This document shows, in pieces, positions 24,203-32,694 of a stretch of DNA of 64,000 nucleotides (position 1 is the stretch's first letter; each line of letters opens with the position of its first letter). Below the pieces are notes generated by a model. The model had not been told where the DNA came from. It ran no database searches and was given only the letters and a program-made list of their open reading frames with translations. Position numbers and translations under genes: made by a program. Source of the stretch: Fimbriimonas sp. (lineage in GTDB: Bacteria > Armatimonadota > Fimbriimonadia > Fimbriimonadales > Fimbriimonadaceae); contig JARXAE010000018.1 of NCBI GenBank assembly GCA_029866005.1, forward strand, positions 1 to 64,000, in the 5' to 3' direction.

Positions 24203-26034
24203 TTGATACCCTCGCACTCGCCGTTGTTTTGACCTCAAACTCCGGAGGAGTTTGCAAACACTTCACTGCTTCATACAAGATTGCAGCAACTCCGATCGTC
24301 TCGTTTCGGGGTATCGGACCGAAGCGTCTAGCGGTCAGCGTATCGGATACTTTGCTCAGCCAAGGGCTCGGCGGAGCGGTTCTCAGCAGTCGCATTCAGA
24401 TGAGTTTGCGTTCCCCACTCTCGCGTGGATTAGCAACATCGAACCCATCTTCGACCAAGCCTCGTAAATTTGACTCAGCCCTCCTGAGTCGCACTATGGA
24501 TCGCCCAGTTGCCGCTCATGTGACGGAGTCAAGCCAACCGCCTTTGTTCTCCTCGGTCCTCGGAGCCCTCTCAGTTGGGCAGCTGTTGCCGATTGCCAGT
24601 GCTTCTGGCTCCCGCCATGTTCACGAGTTCTCTGCACCACAAACCGTTCTTGTCGCTCCGGGTGGGGTTGAACCCACGGCACCGAATGTCCAAACTCCTG
24701 CGCAAAAGAATGCCGCTACGAACAGGTTTTATGAGCCACAGCCGGTCGCCCCGATGGAAAAGCGAGTCTCGGTAGCTTTGTCTGCGACGCCTTTGGAAAC
24801 CGTGGTTAGTTTGCTCAGCAAGCAGACTGGGATCAACATTGTTCTCATTTCGAAATCGGATCAGAAGTTGACTCTGAACATCAAGGAGATGCCGTTGAGC
24901 GAGGCGATGAAACATATTTCGGCTTTGGCGGGAATGCGGACGTTGAAGGTTCGCAACACGCTGGTCATGGCGGAAGATGCTGTTCTCAAAATCGCGTATC
25001 CCGAGGAGTACGCATCTGAGACGCCTGACAAAGTTGCAACTTCGGCTCCAACTTCTAATCCCTCGGTTCCACCTGTAGCCCCGGCGTCAAAGGCGGACGA
25101 TGTCTTCAAAGTCATTGCCCTCAAGCATTTGGGAGCGGTGACTCTCGTGAATGCTCTCAAAGACGCGGTCTCAAAACTGGGAGTCTCGGTTGTCGCGATG
25201 CCAAACTCGCTCGTGCCTCGGCTCAACATCGCCGCTGCGGCAGGCGCGGCGGCGCTCCCAGTTGTGGATCAAACGGTTGATAACTCACGAACGATTCTCA
25301 TCAGTGGTCCCGCAGCGGCGGTAGCCCAACTTGAGGCCGTTATCAATTCAACTGATATAGCTCGACGCCAGGTACAGATCACGGTGACGATTCATGATGT
25401 CTCCGATTCTGCTCTGAACGAACAGGGTATTCAGTGGGTGCCTGGACAGTTCAATGTTTCGGAGATCACCAACTCCTCTCCAAATTTGGGCACGTTGCAG
25501 CGTAGTGGGGTTTCATTCTCTGCCACTTTAAAGGCACTTGAGCAAAATGACAAGGCTCGTCTACTTTCCAGCCCGAACCTAAACGTCATGGATGGAGAAT
25601 CTTCCTCGATTCTGATCGGTGAGAAGAGACAGTTCCCAATCGTCGCTAGCTTTAACGCCAACGGCCAGCCGGTGTTTTCGGTTCAAGAACTCAAAATCGG
25701 CATTCAGCTTGACGTAAGTGCGCAGATTACGGCCGACGGCAGCATCACTCTTGCGGTTCGACCTGAAGTCTCTTCGATCATCGAGTTCCTCAATGTGAAC
25801 GGAGGGACTTACCCTCAGATTGCGACTCGCAGCAGCGAGAATCGATTGACGATGCGCGACGGCGATACGATGGTCATCGGTGGCCTTGTGAAAGAAGAAG
25901 ACATCAAGAACTATCAACGACTGCCGCTGCTGAGCAATATTCCATTCTTTGGCGAGTTGTTCAAGAGTCGCCGAATCGAGAAGCGAAAGTCTCAGCTGAT
26001 CATCAGCATCACTCCCAACATCATCAAACAATGA
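24199..26034 (+). CDS. pilQ: Type IV pilus secretin (PilQ-like)
   Basis: A 611-residue outer-membrane secretin. The ATG at 24199 overlaps the previous stop (ATGA) and is preferred to the 24175 frame start. An STN-like domain (VSVALSATPLETVVSLLSKQ, NIKEMPLSEAMKHIS) comes at about 195-265, N domains follow, then the secretin core: RQVQITVTIHDVSDSALNEQ, KARLLSSPNLNVMDGE, SENRLTMRDGDTMVIGGLV and RLPLLSNIPFFGELFKSR. The first 190 residues are low in recognisable domains and lack an obvious signal peptide beyond a weak hydrophobic start (TLALAVVLTSN). Confidence 0.87.
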   Translation: MIDTLALAVVLTSNSGGVCKHFTASYKIAATPIVSFRGIGPKRLAVSVSDTLLSQGLGGAVLSSRIQMSLRSPLSRGLATSNPSSTKPRKFDSALLSRTMDRPVAAHVTESSQPPLFSSVLGALSVGQLLPIASASGSRHVHEFSAPQTVLVAPGGVEPTAPNVQTPAQKNAATNRFYEPQPVAPMEKRVSVALSATPLETVVSLLSKQTGINIVLISKSDQKLTLNIKEMPLSEAMKHISALAGMRTLKVRNTLVMAEDAVLKIAYPEEYASETPDKVATSAPTSNPSVPPVAPASKADDVFKVIALKHLGAVTLVNALKDAVSKLGVSVVAMPNSLVPRLNIAAAAGAAALPVVDQTVDNSRTILISGPAAAVAQLEAVINSTDIARRQVQITVTIHDVSDSALNEQGIQWVPGQFNVSEITNSSPNLGTLQRSGVSFSATLKALEQNDKARLLSSPNLNVMDGESSSILIGEKRQFPIVASFNANGQPVFSVQELKIGIQLDVSAQITADGSITLAVRPEVSSIIEFLNVNGGTYPQIATRSSENRLTMRDGDTMVIGGLVKEEDIKNYQRLPLLSNIPFFGELFKSRRIEKRKSQLIISITPNIIKQ

Positions 26035-27743
26035 ACATTGACCGCCCGCTAAGCGAGATTTTTGTCGAAGAAGGACTCATCTCTCGCACAGAACTGATGG
26101 AGATTCTCGCGAAACGCGAGGATACTCGCGAGTCAGTTGGGGACCTTCTTGTCAGGCTCAAAAGAATCTCTGAGAAGCAGAATCTGGCAGCGGTCGGCCT
26201 TCAGATGGGTGTTCCTTTCATTGATCTTGCGAAGACTGATTTAGACTTCGACCATGCGAAGGTAATTCCCCATTCCGTAGCGGTCCGCTTGTTGGCGGTT
26301 CCGATTGAGGTCACCGATGTTTCGGCAACGATGGCAATGGTGGATCCGCTGGATCTAACCGCTCTTGACGAGTTGTCAAACCTCACGGGTCGCGATATTG
26401 ATCCGTTGCTCGCAACGGAGACAGATGTCCGGGATGCGATTTTCCGCACCTTTGGCGCTTACGACGATCTGGGCGAGATTGTCGGGGATGCGGTTCGGGG
26501 CATTGACACTGACTCGGTCACTCTACAGGCTCAGGAAGATGAGGATAGTGGATCTGCGACCGTTGTCGAACTTCGAGAAGTCGGCGAGGGCGCTCCGGTT
26601 GTCAAGTTGGTCAACGCCGTATTGATCCGGGCGATTGCCATGCGATCCTCGGACATTCATATTGAGCCCCACCAACGTCGCGTTAGAATTCGTGTGCGTA
26701 TTGATGGTCTTCTGCAAGAGGTCATGGTGGTTCCGAAGGACCTTCAGATGCCGCTCACCTCGCGCATCAAACTCATGGCAGGGCTGGATATTGCCGAGCG
26801 GCGTGCCCCGCAGGATGGTCGCTGCACCTTGCTAGCCCCGCAGGGTGAGTTTGATTTCCGCGTTTCGACTTACCCGAGCGTTTTTGGCGAGACGATTGTC
26901 ATCCGAATTCTGGATAAGAATGCGGCGATGATCGACATCAATAAGCTTGGGATGCACCCAAGTGGGTTCAAGGCTCTGACCACAAAACTGCAGGAGCCTC
27001 AGGGGATGATCTTGGTCACGGGTCCGACCGGGTCTGGAAAGACAACCACGCTTTATGCTGGCTTGCACCACCTGAACGCAATCTATCGAAACATTATCAC
27101 CATTGAGGATCCAGTTGAATACCAATTGGATGGCATCACTCAGGCGAACGTTAATCCGCGGGCAGGAATCACGTTTGCAACTGGGCTTCGCTCGATGCTC
27201 CGTCAGGACCCGGACGTAATTCTCGTCGGCGAAATCCGCGATCAGGAAACCGCTTCTATCGCCACCGAAGCGGCTTTGACAGGTCACCTTGTGCTGAGTT
27301 CGTTGCACGCCAATGACGCTGCATCTGCGATCACCCGTCTGGTGGATATGGGTATCGAGCCGTTTCTACTGGGCGGTTCAGTTTCATGCTCTGTCGCACA
27401 GCGCCTGGTTCGTGTGAACTGTCCCAAATGTCTGGAGGAGTACAAGCCCGATCCCGAGAACATCCGGCGGCTGGGACTAGATCCAGCCGCGTTGTTTGTT
27501 CGCGGCAAGGGTTGCGAGCACTGCTCTAACACGGGATACCGCGGGAGAATGGGGGTCTATGAGGTCTTGGAAATGACCTCTGAGTTGCGGCGAATGATTC
27601 TTGCGGGAAAGAACGCCAGTGAAATTCAGCAGACAGCTATCAACAGCGGCATGCTTACCCTGCGTCAGGACGCCTCGGACAAGGTTTTGGAAGGCAAAAC
27701 AACGATTGAGGAGGTCGTGCGGGTTACCGCCGAACAAGGCTGA
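26031..27743 (+). CDS. pilB: Pilus extension ATPase PilB
   Basis: A 570-residue GspE/PilB ATPase. The N-terminal MshEN domain (about 1-150), a c-di-GMP-binding fold in some relatives, is complete. Walker A is GPTGSGKTT (331-339), the Asp box is TIEDPVEYQLDG, Walker B is DPDVILVGEIRD (393-404), and the zinc-binding cysteines are CPKC (464-467) and CEHC (495-498). It drives pilin extraction. It overlaps the secretin stop by 4 bases and pilC's start by 1. No PilT retraction ATPase is in the window. Confidence 0.92.
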   Translation: MNIDRPLSEIFVEEGLISRTELMEILAKREDTRESVGDLLVRLKRISEKQNLAAVGLQMGVPFIDLAKTDLDFDHAKVIPHSVAVRLLAVPIEVTDVSATMAMVDPLDLTALDELSNLTGRDIDPLLATETDVRDAIFRTFGAYDDLGEIVGDAVRGIDTDSVTLQAQEDEDSGSATVVELREVGEGAPVVKLVNAVLIRAIAMRSSDIHIEPHQRRVRIRVRIDGLLQEVMVVPKDLQMPLTSRIKLMAGLDIAERRAPQDGRCTLLAPQGEFDFRVSTYPSVFGETIVIRILDKNAAMIDINKLGMHPSGFKALTTKLQEPQGMILVTGPTGSGKTTTLYAGLHHLNAIYRNIITIEDPVEYQLDGITQANVNPRAGITFATGLRSMLRQDPDVILVGEIRDQETASIATEAALTGHLVLSSLHANDAASAITRLVDMGIEPFLLGGSVSCSVAQRLVRVNCPKCLEEYKPDPENIRRLGLDPAALFVRGKGCEHCSNTGYRGRMGVYEVLEMTSELRRMILAGKNASEIQQTAINSGMLTLRQDASDKVLEGKTTIEEVVRVTAEQG

Positions 27744-28969
27744 TGGTCTCGTACGCCTACAAGGGAATCGATGGGAAGGGGGTTCGCGTTGAGGGAGCGA
27801 TTTCCGCAAACTCAATCGAAGATGCAGAGAACCGGCTGAGCAAGCAGGATATCAGCGTCTTAGCCCTACGCCGCTCTGGCGAAAAGGTTCAGAAGAATGA
27901 GCAGACCTCGGTGCTTCCAGAGGCGGCACGACATAAGATTTCGCCTCAAGATGCGGCGGGGGTTCTCCGGAACCTTGCAGTCATGGCAGAGACAGGCGTT
28001 CCGTTCATCGAGGCGATTGATGCCGTGATCGGCAGTGCTCGAACCCCGAGGATTGAGGCAGCATTGCGGCTCGTCAAAGAAGGTGTTGTCGGTGGCCAGG
28101 GAATTTCGGGAGCACTAAGGCTGGCCCCGAACATGTTTGCGCCGATTATCGTTGACATGATCCGCGTCGCAGAAACCGGGGGACGACTTGACCAGGCCCT
28201 GGATAACGGTGCGGCGTACATGGAGCGTGCGGCGGACCTGAAGCGAAAAATTGTGAACGCGATGCTCTATCCCTCCGTGATGCTGGGGGTCTCGAGCAGC
28301 ACAATTCTGGTGCTCATCATCTTTGTTATGCCCCGATTTGCGGTGGTTTTTAAGCAAATGAAAGCAGAGCTTCCGTTGACGACTCAAGTGATGCTTAAGT
28401 CGGGCGACTTCATTCGCAGTCAGCCACTGATGTCGGCGGTGGGATTGGTCGCCTTCATTGTCGGACTGACGATTGCCTTGAAAAACCCTGTCTCTCAGCG
28501 AATGCTTTCTGGTGTCGCAGCCCGCATGCCCCTCCTCGGCGAACTCATGAAACGTCTGGCTCTGGCTCGATCGTTGCAGTCCATTTCTACATTGGTGGCC
28601 TCCAACGTGCCGTTGCTAGCCGCGATTGAGGCAGGTGCTCGGGTTGCGGGGCACGCTCAACTGGAGAAGGCTCTTTATGCTGCAAAGGACGACATCGAGC
28701 GTGGAAGCTCAATGTCTGAAGCTCTTGGAAAGCACGCTGTTTTCCCTAAACAGGTCATCCAGCTTGTCGCGGTCGGCGAGCGGACGGGGCGATTACCCCA
28801 GCTGCTGAGCACGGTTTGCAAGTCAATGGAAACTGAAGTAGATGGTCGGCTCAAAGCGCTGGTGAGCGTCGTTGAACCACTTATGATCGTCGGAATGGGT
28901 CTGATTGTCGGTTCGATTACGATGTCGATCATCGGTCCAATTTACAGCGCAGTCGAAAATATTCGATAA
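27743..28969 (+). CDS. pilC: Inner-membrane platform protein PilC
   Basis: A 408-residue GspF/PilC protein with two repeated cytoplasmic GspF domains and three membrane spans: about 175-200 (MLGVSSSTILVLIIFVMP), 225-250 (VGLVAFIVGLTIAL), and the C-terminal LMIVGMGLIVGSITMSIIGP. FLRNLAVMAETGVPFIEAI and VGERTGRLPQLL are family blocks. It links PilB to the pilus. The start overlaps the pilB stop (TGATG). A 61-base gap to the pilin follows. Confidence 0.9.
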   Translation: MVSYAYKGIDGKGVRVEGAISANSIEDAENRLSKQDISVLALRRSGEKVQKNEQTSVLPEAARHKISPQDAAGVLRNLAVMAETGVPFIEAIDAVIGSARTPRIEAALRLVKEGVVGGQGISGALRLAPNMFAPIIVDMIRVAETGGRLDQALDNGAAYMERAADLKRKIVNAMLYPSVMLGVSSSTILVLIIFVMPRFAVVFKQMKAELPLTTQVMLKSGDFIRSQPLMSAVGLVAFIVGLTIALKNPVSQRMLSGVAARMPLLGELMKRLALARSLQSISTLVASNVPLLAAIEAGARVAGHAQLEKALYAAKDDIERGSSMSEALGKHAVFPKQVIQLVAVGERTGRLPQLLSTVCKSMETEVDGRLKALVSVVEPLMIVGMGLIVGSITMSIIGPIYSAVENIR

Positions 28970-29030
28970 ATCAGGGTGAGCTTCTAAAGATCGCTACCTA
29001 GAAAGCCAACAACTATAACACAGAGGAAAT

Positions 29031-29453
29031 ATGCGACAAACTTCGCTACGAAATCGCCAGAACGCCTTCACGCTTGTGGAGCTCCTGATCGTCATCATCA
29101 TCATCGCTGTGCTTGCTGCAATCGCGATCCCCAAGTTTTCGAACTCAACGACTCGAAGCAAGGAATCGGCTCTCCGAAGCAACCTCAAGTTGGTGCGGAA
29201 TGCGGTCGACCTTTTCCGAGCTGACACGGGACTGTTTCCAAAAGATCTTGCTTCTTTGTCTGCCACTGCGGCTCCAGCGCAAGGATATGACTCGACGCCC
29301 ACTCTAGTAAACATCACTGCTTCAGATTGGCGCGGACCATATCTGCAAGCCGTTCCAAAGGACTTTGACGGTTCGAGTGAACTCACCTACACAACAACTC
29401 TCTCTGGTTTAGGGACCGTCAAATCTAGCATATCTGCTTACAGTTCTTGGTAA
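29031..29453 (+). CDS. Major-type IV pilin/GspG-like pseudopilin
   Basis: A 140-residue prepilin. The site is RNRQNA|FTLVELLIVIIIIAVLAA: Phe at +1 and Glu at +5 are standard, but the -1 residue is Ala instead of the usual Gly. The soluble part, with SALRSNLKLVRNAVDLFRADTGLFP, WRGPYLQAVPKDFDG and a final strand, is like GspG and pilins of this size. It has a good Shine-Dalgarno (GAGGAAAT) and TATAAC just upstream, so it can be expressed apart from the operon. A terminator follows. Confidence 0.85.
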   Translation: MRQTSLRNRQNAFTLVELLIVIIIIAVLAAIAIPKFSNSTTRSKESALRSNLKLVRNAVDLFRADTGLFPKDLASLSATAAPAQGYDSTPTLVNITASDWRGPYLQAVPKDFDGSSELTYTTTLSGLGTVKSSISAYSSW

Positions 29454-29478
29454 TCCAAAACAATTCTTGAGCGAAGCT

Positions 29479-29510
29479 ACGACCGAGTCGCTATCGACTC
29501 GGTCGTTTCA
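29479..29510 (+). terminator. Terminator of the pilus operon
   Basis: A 12-base perfect stem ACGACCGAGTCG-CTAT-CGACTCGGTCGT, followed by TTcATTT. It closes the operon after the pilin gene. Confidence 0.85.
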
Positions 29511-29536
29511 TTTGCGGTATTCTTTAACGATAACCC

Positions 29537-29707
29537 ATGGTTTACATTACAGTCCAACCCAACGAATCCATCGACAGCGCACTTAAGAAGTTCAACATGA
29601 AGCTCCAACAAGCCGGAGTTCTTCGAGAGCTCAAAGAGCACAGCGCCTACGAAAAGCCTAGCGAGAAGCGACGACGCCAAGCACGACGCCGCGTTTCGCA
29701 GAGATAA
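29537..29707 (+). CDS. rpsU: 30S ribosomal protein bS21
   Basis: A 56-residue protein too short for many gene callers. It begins MVYITVQPNESIDSALKKFN, has the helical KLQQAGVLRELKEH and ends in a very basic tail (KPSEKRRRQARRR), all typical of bS21. It is needed in the small subunit for initiation on leadered messages. TATTCT lies 13 bases before the ATG. It lies between two terminators, so it is a single-gene unit. Confidence 0.9.
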   Translation: MVYITVQPNESIDSALKKFNMKLQQAGVLRELKEHSAYEKPSEKRRRQARRRVSQR

Positions 29708-29725
29708 TTCGGTAGAAAGTTTTCT

Positions 29726-29752
29726 GGGGAGTTCTGATTAGAACTCCCCATT
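29726..29752 (+). terminator. Terminator after rpsU
   Basis: GGGGAGTTC-TGATTA-GAACTCCCC followed by ATTT. It lies 18 bases after the rpsU stop. It is very close to the ybeY start, so ybeY may depend on read-through. Confidence 0.7.
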
Positions 29753-29759
29753 TGTATGT

Positions 29760-30236
29760 ATGGGACCCCATTTTTCGGTTGAGAACGCAACGGAATCCGC
29801 TTTGGATACTGAGCCCCTTCGGGGTGCGCTTGCGAAAGTTTGCGAGATTGAAAACATTACGCAGTCAGTGACGGTTCTTCTTAGCTCGGATGAGCACATT
29901 CGAAGTCTCAACTCGCGTTTCCGGAACGTCGATTCTACGACCGATGTGCTAACGTTTCCCTCAGATCAACCTTCGCCTTTTCCGCTCGGGGATATTGCGA
30001 TCTCGACTCCCTACGCTGAGCGCCAGGCTCAGCTACGCGGCGTGCCGCTTGAGAACGAACATATTGCCTTGATCGTCCACGGCGTCTTGCACCTTATAGG
30101 TTATGACGATGAGACTGAAGCTGACAAACTGAGAATGCAACATAGGATGAATGAGATTGGCGAGATGATTGGAACGCCGATTGATGCCTCTTGGACGTCT
30201 GTACTGCATCAGGACGGAGAAGAAGACGGGGAATGA
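29760..30236 (+). CDS. ybeY: Endoribonuclease YbeY
   Basis: A 158-residue rRNA-maturation RNase. SRFRNVDSTTDVLTFP and the zinc motif HGVLHLIGYDDE are seen. In most YbeY proteins the motif is HGxLHLxGYDH; the third ligand is Asp here, a change seen in this copy that might alter metal binding. It precedes a DgkA-type gene and a CorC gene, an arrangement conserved in many bacteria, and overlaps dgkA by 4 bases (ATGA). Confidence 0.88.
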   Translation: MGPHFSVENATESALDTEPLRGALAKVCEIENITQSVTVLLSSDEHIRSLNSRFRNVDSTTDVLTFPSDQPSPFPLGDIAISTPYAERQAQLRGVPLENEHIALIVHGVLHLIGYDDETEADKLRMQHRMNEIGEMIGTPIDASWTSVLHQDGEEDGE

Positions 30237-30946
30237 GCGAACGCAGAAACGTCTTTGAGCCTTTTCGCGTTGCGATTCGCGGGATCGTTTTCACCTTTCA
30301 AACTCAGCGACACATGAGGTTCCACCTCTATGTAGTCTTTGTCGTTATCCTGCTAGGCATCTTTGTAAACTTGCCGCTGCGTGAAATGCTCGTTCTGCTT
30401 TTCACGATCTCGTTGGTTGTTGTTGCCGAAATGTTCAACTCAGCGATTGAGGCCGTGGTGGATCTTGTGAGTCCGAACTACAATCCTATGGCGAAGTTCG
30501 CCAAAGATATCGCGGCGGGGGCAGTTTTAATCACGACGATCATCGCGATCGTTGTCGGTGCTCTGCTGGTCTTGGGTGAAAATCGATGGGAGACGTTGAA
30601 AATCTCGCTCGGAGCCGAGGCACCAGAGATTGGAGTTGTCCCGCGCATCATCATTGGCGTCTTCCTTTGTATCGTGGCGGTAATTATCGGAAAAGGTCTT
30701 GGGAAACGGGGTCAAGTATTGCAGGGTGGGCTCGTTTCAGGTCATGCTGCGCTTGGGTTCTTCTTTGCGACGTGGGCGGTTTTATTGACGACTAACGCAG
30801 TGGTTGCGGCAATTGCACTTACCCTTGCTGCCGTCATTGCCCAAAGCCGCTACGAGGCTAAGTTCCATACGATTAGTGAACTTGTTTTGGGAGCTGCCGT
30901 CGGCATCGGTATTGGTCTCCTTCTTTACGCAACTTTGCCAAAGTGA
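30233..30946 (+). CDS. dgkA: Diacylglycerol kinase-PAP2 fusion protein
   Basis: A 237-residue membrane protein. The first 120 residues are a DgkA domain (FRVAIRGIVFTFQTQRHMRFH, VVVAEMFNSAIEAVVDLV, AKFAKDIAAGAVLI), which phosphorylates diacylglycerol or undecaprenol. The second half carries PAP2-like marks: GLVSGHAALGF and SRYEAKFHTISELV (SR-x5-H). The fusion could run a lipid phosphorylation and dephosphorylation cycle, as known for undecaprenol kinase/phosphatase fusions. The ATG at 30233 overlaps ybeY. Confidence 0.83.
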   Translation: MSERRNVFEPFRVAIRGIVFTFQTQRHMRFHLYVVFVVILLGIFVNLPLREMLVLLFTISLVVVAEMFNSAIEAVVDLVSPNYNPMAKFAKDIAAGAVLITTIIAIVVGALLVLGENRWETLKISLGAEAPEIGVVPRIIIGVFLCIVAVIIGKGLGKRGQVLQGGLVSGHAALGFFFATWAVLLTTNAVVAAIALTLAAVIAQSRYEAKFHTISELVLGAAVGIGIGLLLYATLPK

Positions 30947-30971
30947 TACAGTTAAGTAGCAAGCAACATCC

Positions 30972-31901
30972 ATGATCGACCAATCATCCAACGGCGACAA
31001 AGCTCCGCAGAGCGGTGCGAGCCGAGTGCTTCGCCCACTCTTTTTCGCTATCGCCGGACTTTTCGTCTCGATTGCTCAGGTTTTCGCCCGGGCAGCAGGA
31101 GGCGGGGTCTCTCTTCGACGTTCAAACACGATGGAGAACGAGATTCGATCCCTCGTCGAGTCCGGAGGCGAATCAGGAGAGTTTGAGGAAGAAGAGACCG
31201 AACTGATCCATTCGGTTTTTGAGTTCAAGGAGACGATCGCTCGCGAGGTCATGACCCCGCGCATTGACGTCGACTCGGCGAGTATCGATATCAACCCGTA
31301 CGACCTGGTTGAGCTCATCCAGACCTCAGGGCACTCGCGAATTCCGATGTTTGAGGGGACGGACGATGAGATCGTTGGCATCATTCACGCCAAGGACTTG
31401 TTAGTTACGATGCTCCGCGGGAAGCCGGTCAATCTGCGCTCCTTAATGCGCCCAGCCTTGTATGTTACGGAGAACAAGTCGATTCACGACTTGCTCGCAG
31501 ACATGCGGCATTTCCGGACTCAGCTCGCAGTCGTCAAGGATGAGTACGGGGGAACCTCGGGGATCGTCACGATTGAGGACATCATCGAGGAGCTCGTTGG
31601 TGAGATTCAGGACGAGTACGACAACGAAGACCCAACCGTCTCCGAGACCTTAAACGGATTTATCGTGGAAGGTAAGGCTCACGTTGACGACGTGAATGAA
31701 GAGATCGGCTCAAACTTTGAGAGCGAAGATTTCGATACGATTGGCGGCTATGTCTTCGGGCTCTTTGGGCGTCAGCCAAAGCAGGGCGAGTGGATTGATG
31801 ACGGGACGTATCAGTTCACAGTGACTGAGACAGATGGAAAGCGGATCATCAAGGTTCGCATTGAGAAACTGGACGAGTCATTCGGTGGGAACACGGAGTA
31901 G
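30972..31901 (+). CDS. CBS-domain CorC/HlyC family protein
   Basis: A 309-residue protein. One N-terminal hydrophobic stretch (LFFAIAGLFVSIAQVFARAAG) is followed by two CBS domains (VMTPRIDVDSASI, SGHSRIPMFEGTDDEIVGI; NKSIHDLLADMRHFRTQLAVV, EYGGTSGIVTIEDIIEELVGEI) and a CorC/HlyC domain. CorC-type proteins act in magnesium and cobalt efflux or membrane ion balance. The full DUF21 membrane domain is missing, as in short CorC. It lies 25 bases after the dgkA gene. Confidence 0.85.
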   Translation: MIDQSSNGDKAPQSGASRVLRPLFFAIAGLFVSIAQVFARAAGGGVSLRRSNTMENEIRSLVESGGESGEFEEEETELIHSVFEFKETIAREVMTPRIDVDSASIDINPYDLVELIQTSGHSRIPMFEGTDDEIVGIIHAKDLLVTMLRGKPVNLRSLMRPALYVTENKSIHDLLADMRHFRTQLAVVKDEYGGTSGIVTIEDIIEELVGEIQDEYDNEDPTVSETLNGFIVEGKAHVDDVNEEIGSNFESEDFDTIGGYVFGLFGRQPKQGEWIDDGTYQFTVTETDGKRIIKVRIEKLDESFGGNTE

Positions 31902-31911
31902 GAACGCGAAG

Positions 31912-32631
31912 ATGAGCGCTTCTCAGGTTCTTGCTCCAGATCGACGGTTGTGGGTTCTTCGTAACTTCGATTTGTTCAAATCTTTGAGCGCCGAAGAACT
32001 CACGATGCTTGCCCATGATAGTCGTCTCGTTGAGTTTGGACGTAACAATCACATCTGCATGAGCGGGGTCAAGCACACCCATGCTTATCTGATCAAAGAG
32101 GGGAACGTTCGGATCGTCTCGACCAATGCTCAAGGGAAGCGGCTCACGGTTGGAATCCTCAAACCTGGCGAGCTGATTGGCGATATAGACCTCATTGAGA
32201 ATGAGCTTGCCTTTGGCGAGAGCGCAGAAGCGATTGGCAACTGCGTCCTCTACGCCGTTCCATTGGAGACCCTCAAGAAGCTGATCTTAAGCAAGCCGGA
32301 GATGGTGTTTGCGGTGAGCAAGTTGGTCGGAGAGAGGCGATCACAGATTATCAATCAGATGCAAGATGTGTTGTTCCTCACCGTTCCGCAGAGGTTGGCG
32401 AAACTGGTGCAACGTCTGGCGAAAGAGTTTCCTGGGGAGACGAAGAGCGGACGGCAGTTTGTGAACATCAAGCTCACCCATGCCGAACTAGCGGACCTGA
32501 TCGGCTCGAACCGAGAAGCAGTGAGTGCGACGATTGCCAAGTGGAAAGCGAACGGCGGGCCGATTGACGTCGTGAAGGGTTTTATCGTGATCAAAGACTC
32601 GGCGGGGTTAACCGAGTTCGCGGCAGCATAA
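31912..32631 (+). CDS. Crp/Fnr-family transcription regulator
   Basis: A 239-residue regulator. It has a cyclic-nucleotide-binding fold (FDLFKSLSAEELTML, YLIKEGNVRIVS, LKPGELIGDI) and a C-terminal winged helix (HAELADLIGSNREAVSATIAKWKANGG). No Fnr-type cysteine cluster is seen at the N-terminus. Whether it binds cAMP is unclear. The ATG at 31912 has a GGAAC before it; a longer frame to 31834 lies inside the previous gene. A perfect palindrome 10 bases after its stop may be a target site. Confidence 0.85.
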   Translation: MSASQVLAPDRRLWVLRNFDLFKSLSAEELTMLAHDSRLVEFGRNNHICMSGVKHTHAYLIKEGNVRIVSTNAQGKRLTVGILKPGELIGDIDLIENELAFGESAEAIGNCVLYAVPLETLKKLILSKPEMVFAVSKLVGERRSQIINQMQDVLFLTVPQRLAKLVQRLAKEFPGETKSGRQFVNIKLTHAELADLIGSNREAVSATIAKWKANGGPIDVVKGFIVIKDSAGLTEFAAA

Positions 32632-32640
32632 TTCGAGAAT

Positions 32641-32658
32641 CTGTATTTACGAATACAG
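32641..32658. promoter_or_regulatory. Perfect palindrome, likely activator site for yceI
   Basis: CTGTATT-TACG-AATACAG is an 18-base perfect dyad. Its centre (32649.5) lies about 41.5 bases before the start expected from the TAAAAT -10 box at 32679-32684. That is the class II Crp activator spacing. The half-site TGTATT resembles Crp/Fnr-type targets, and the adjacent gene encodes such a regulator. It could also be a short terminator, but no T-run follows. Confidence 0.55.
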
Positions 32659-32694
32659 TCACGAAGCACTGCACGGCGTAAAATCGCCTGAGCT

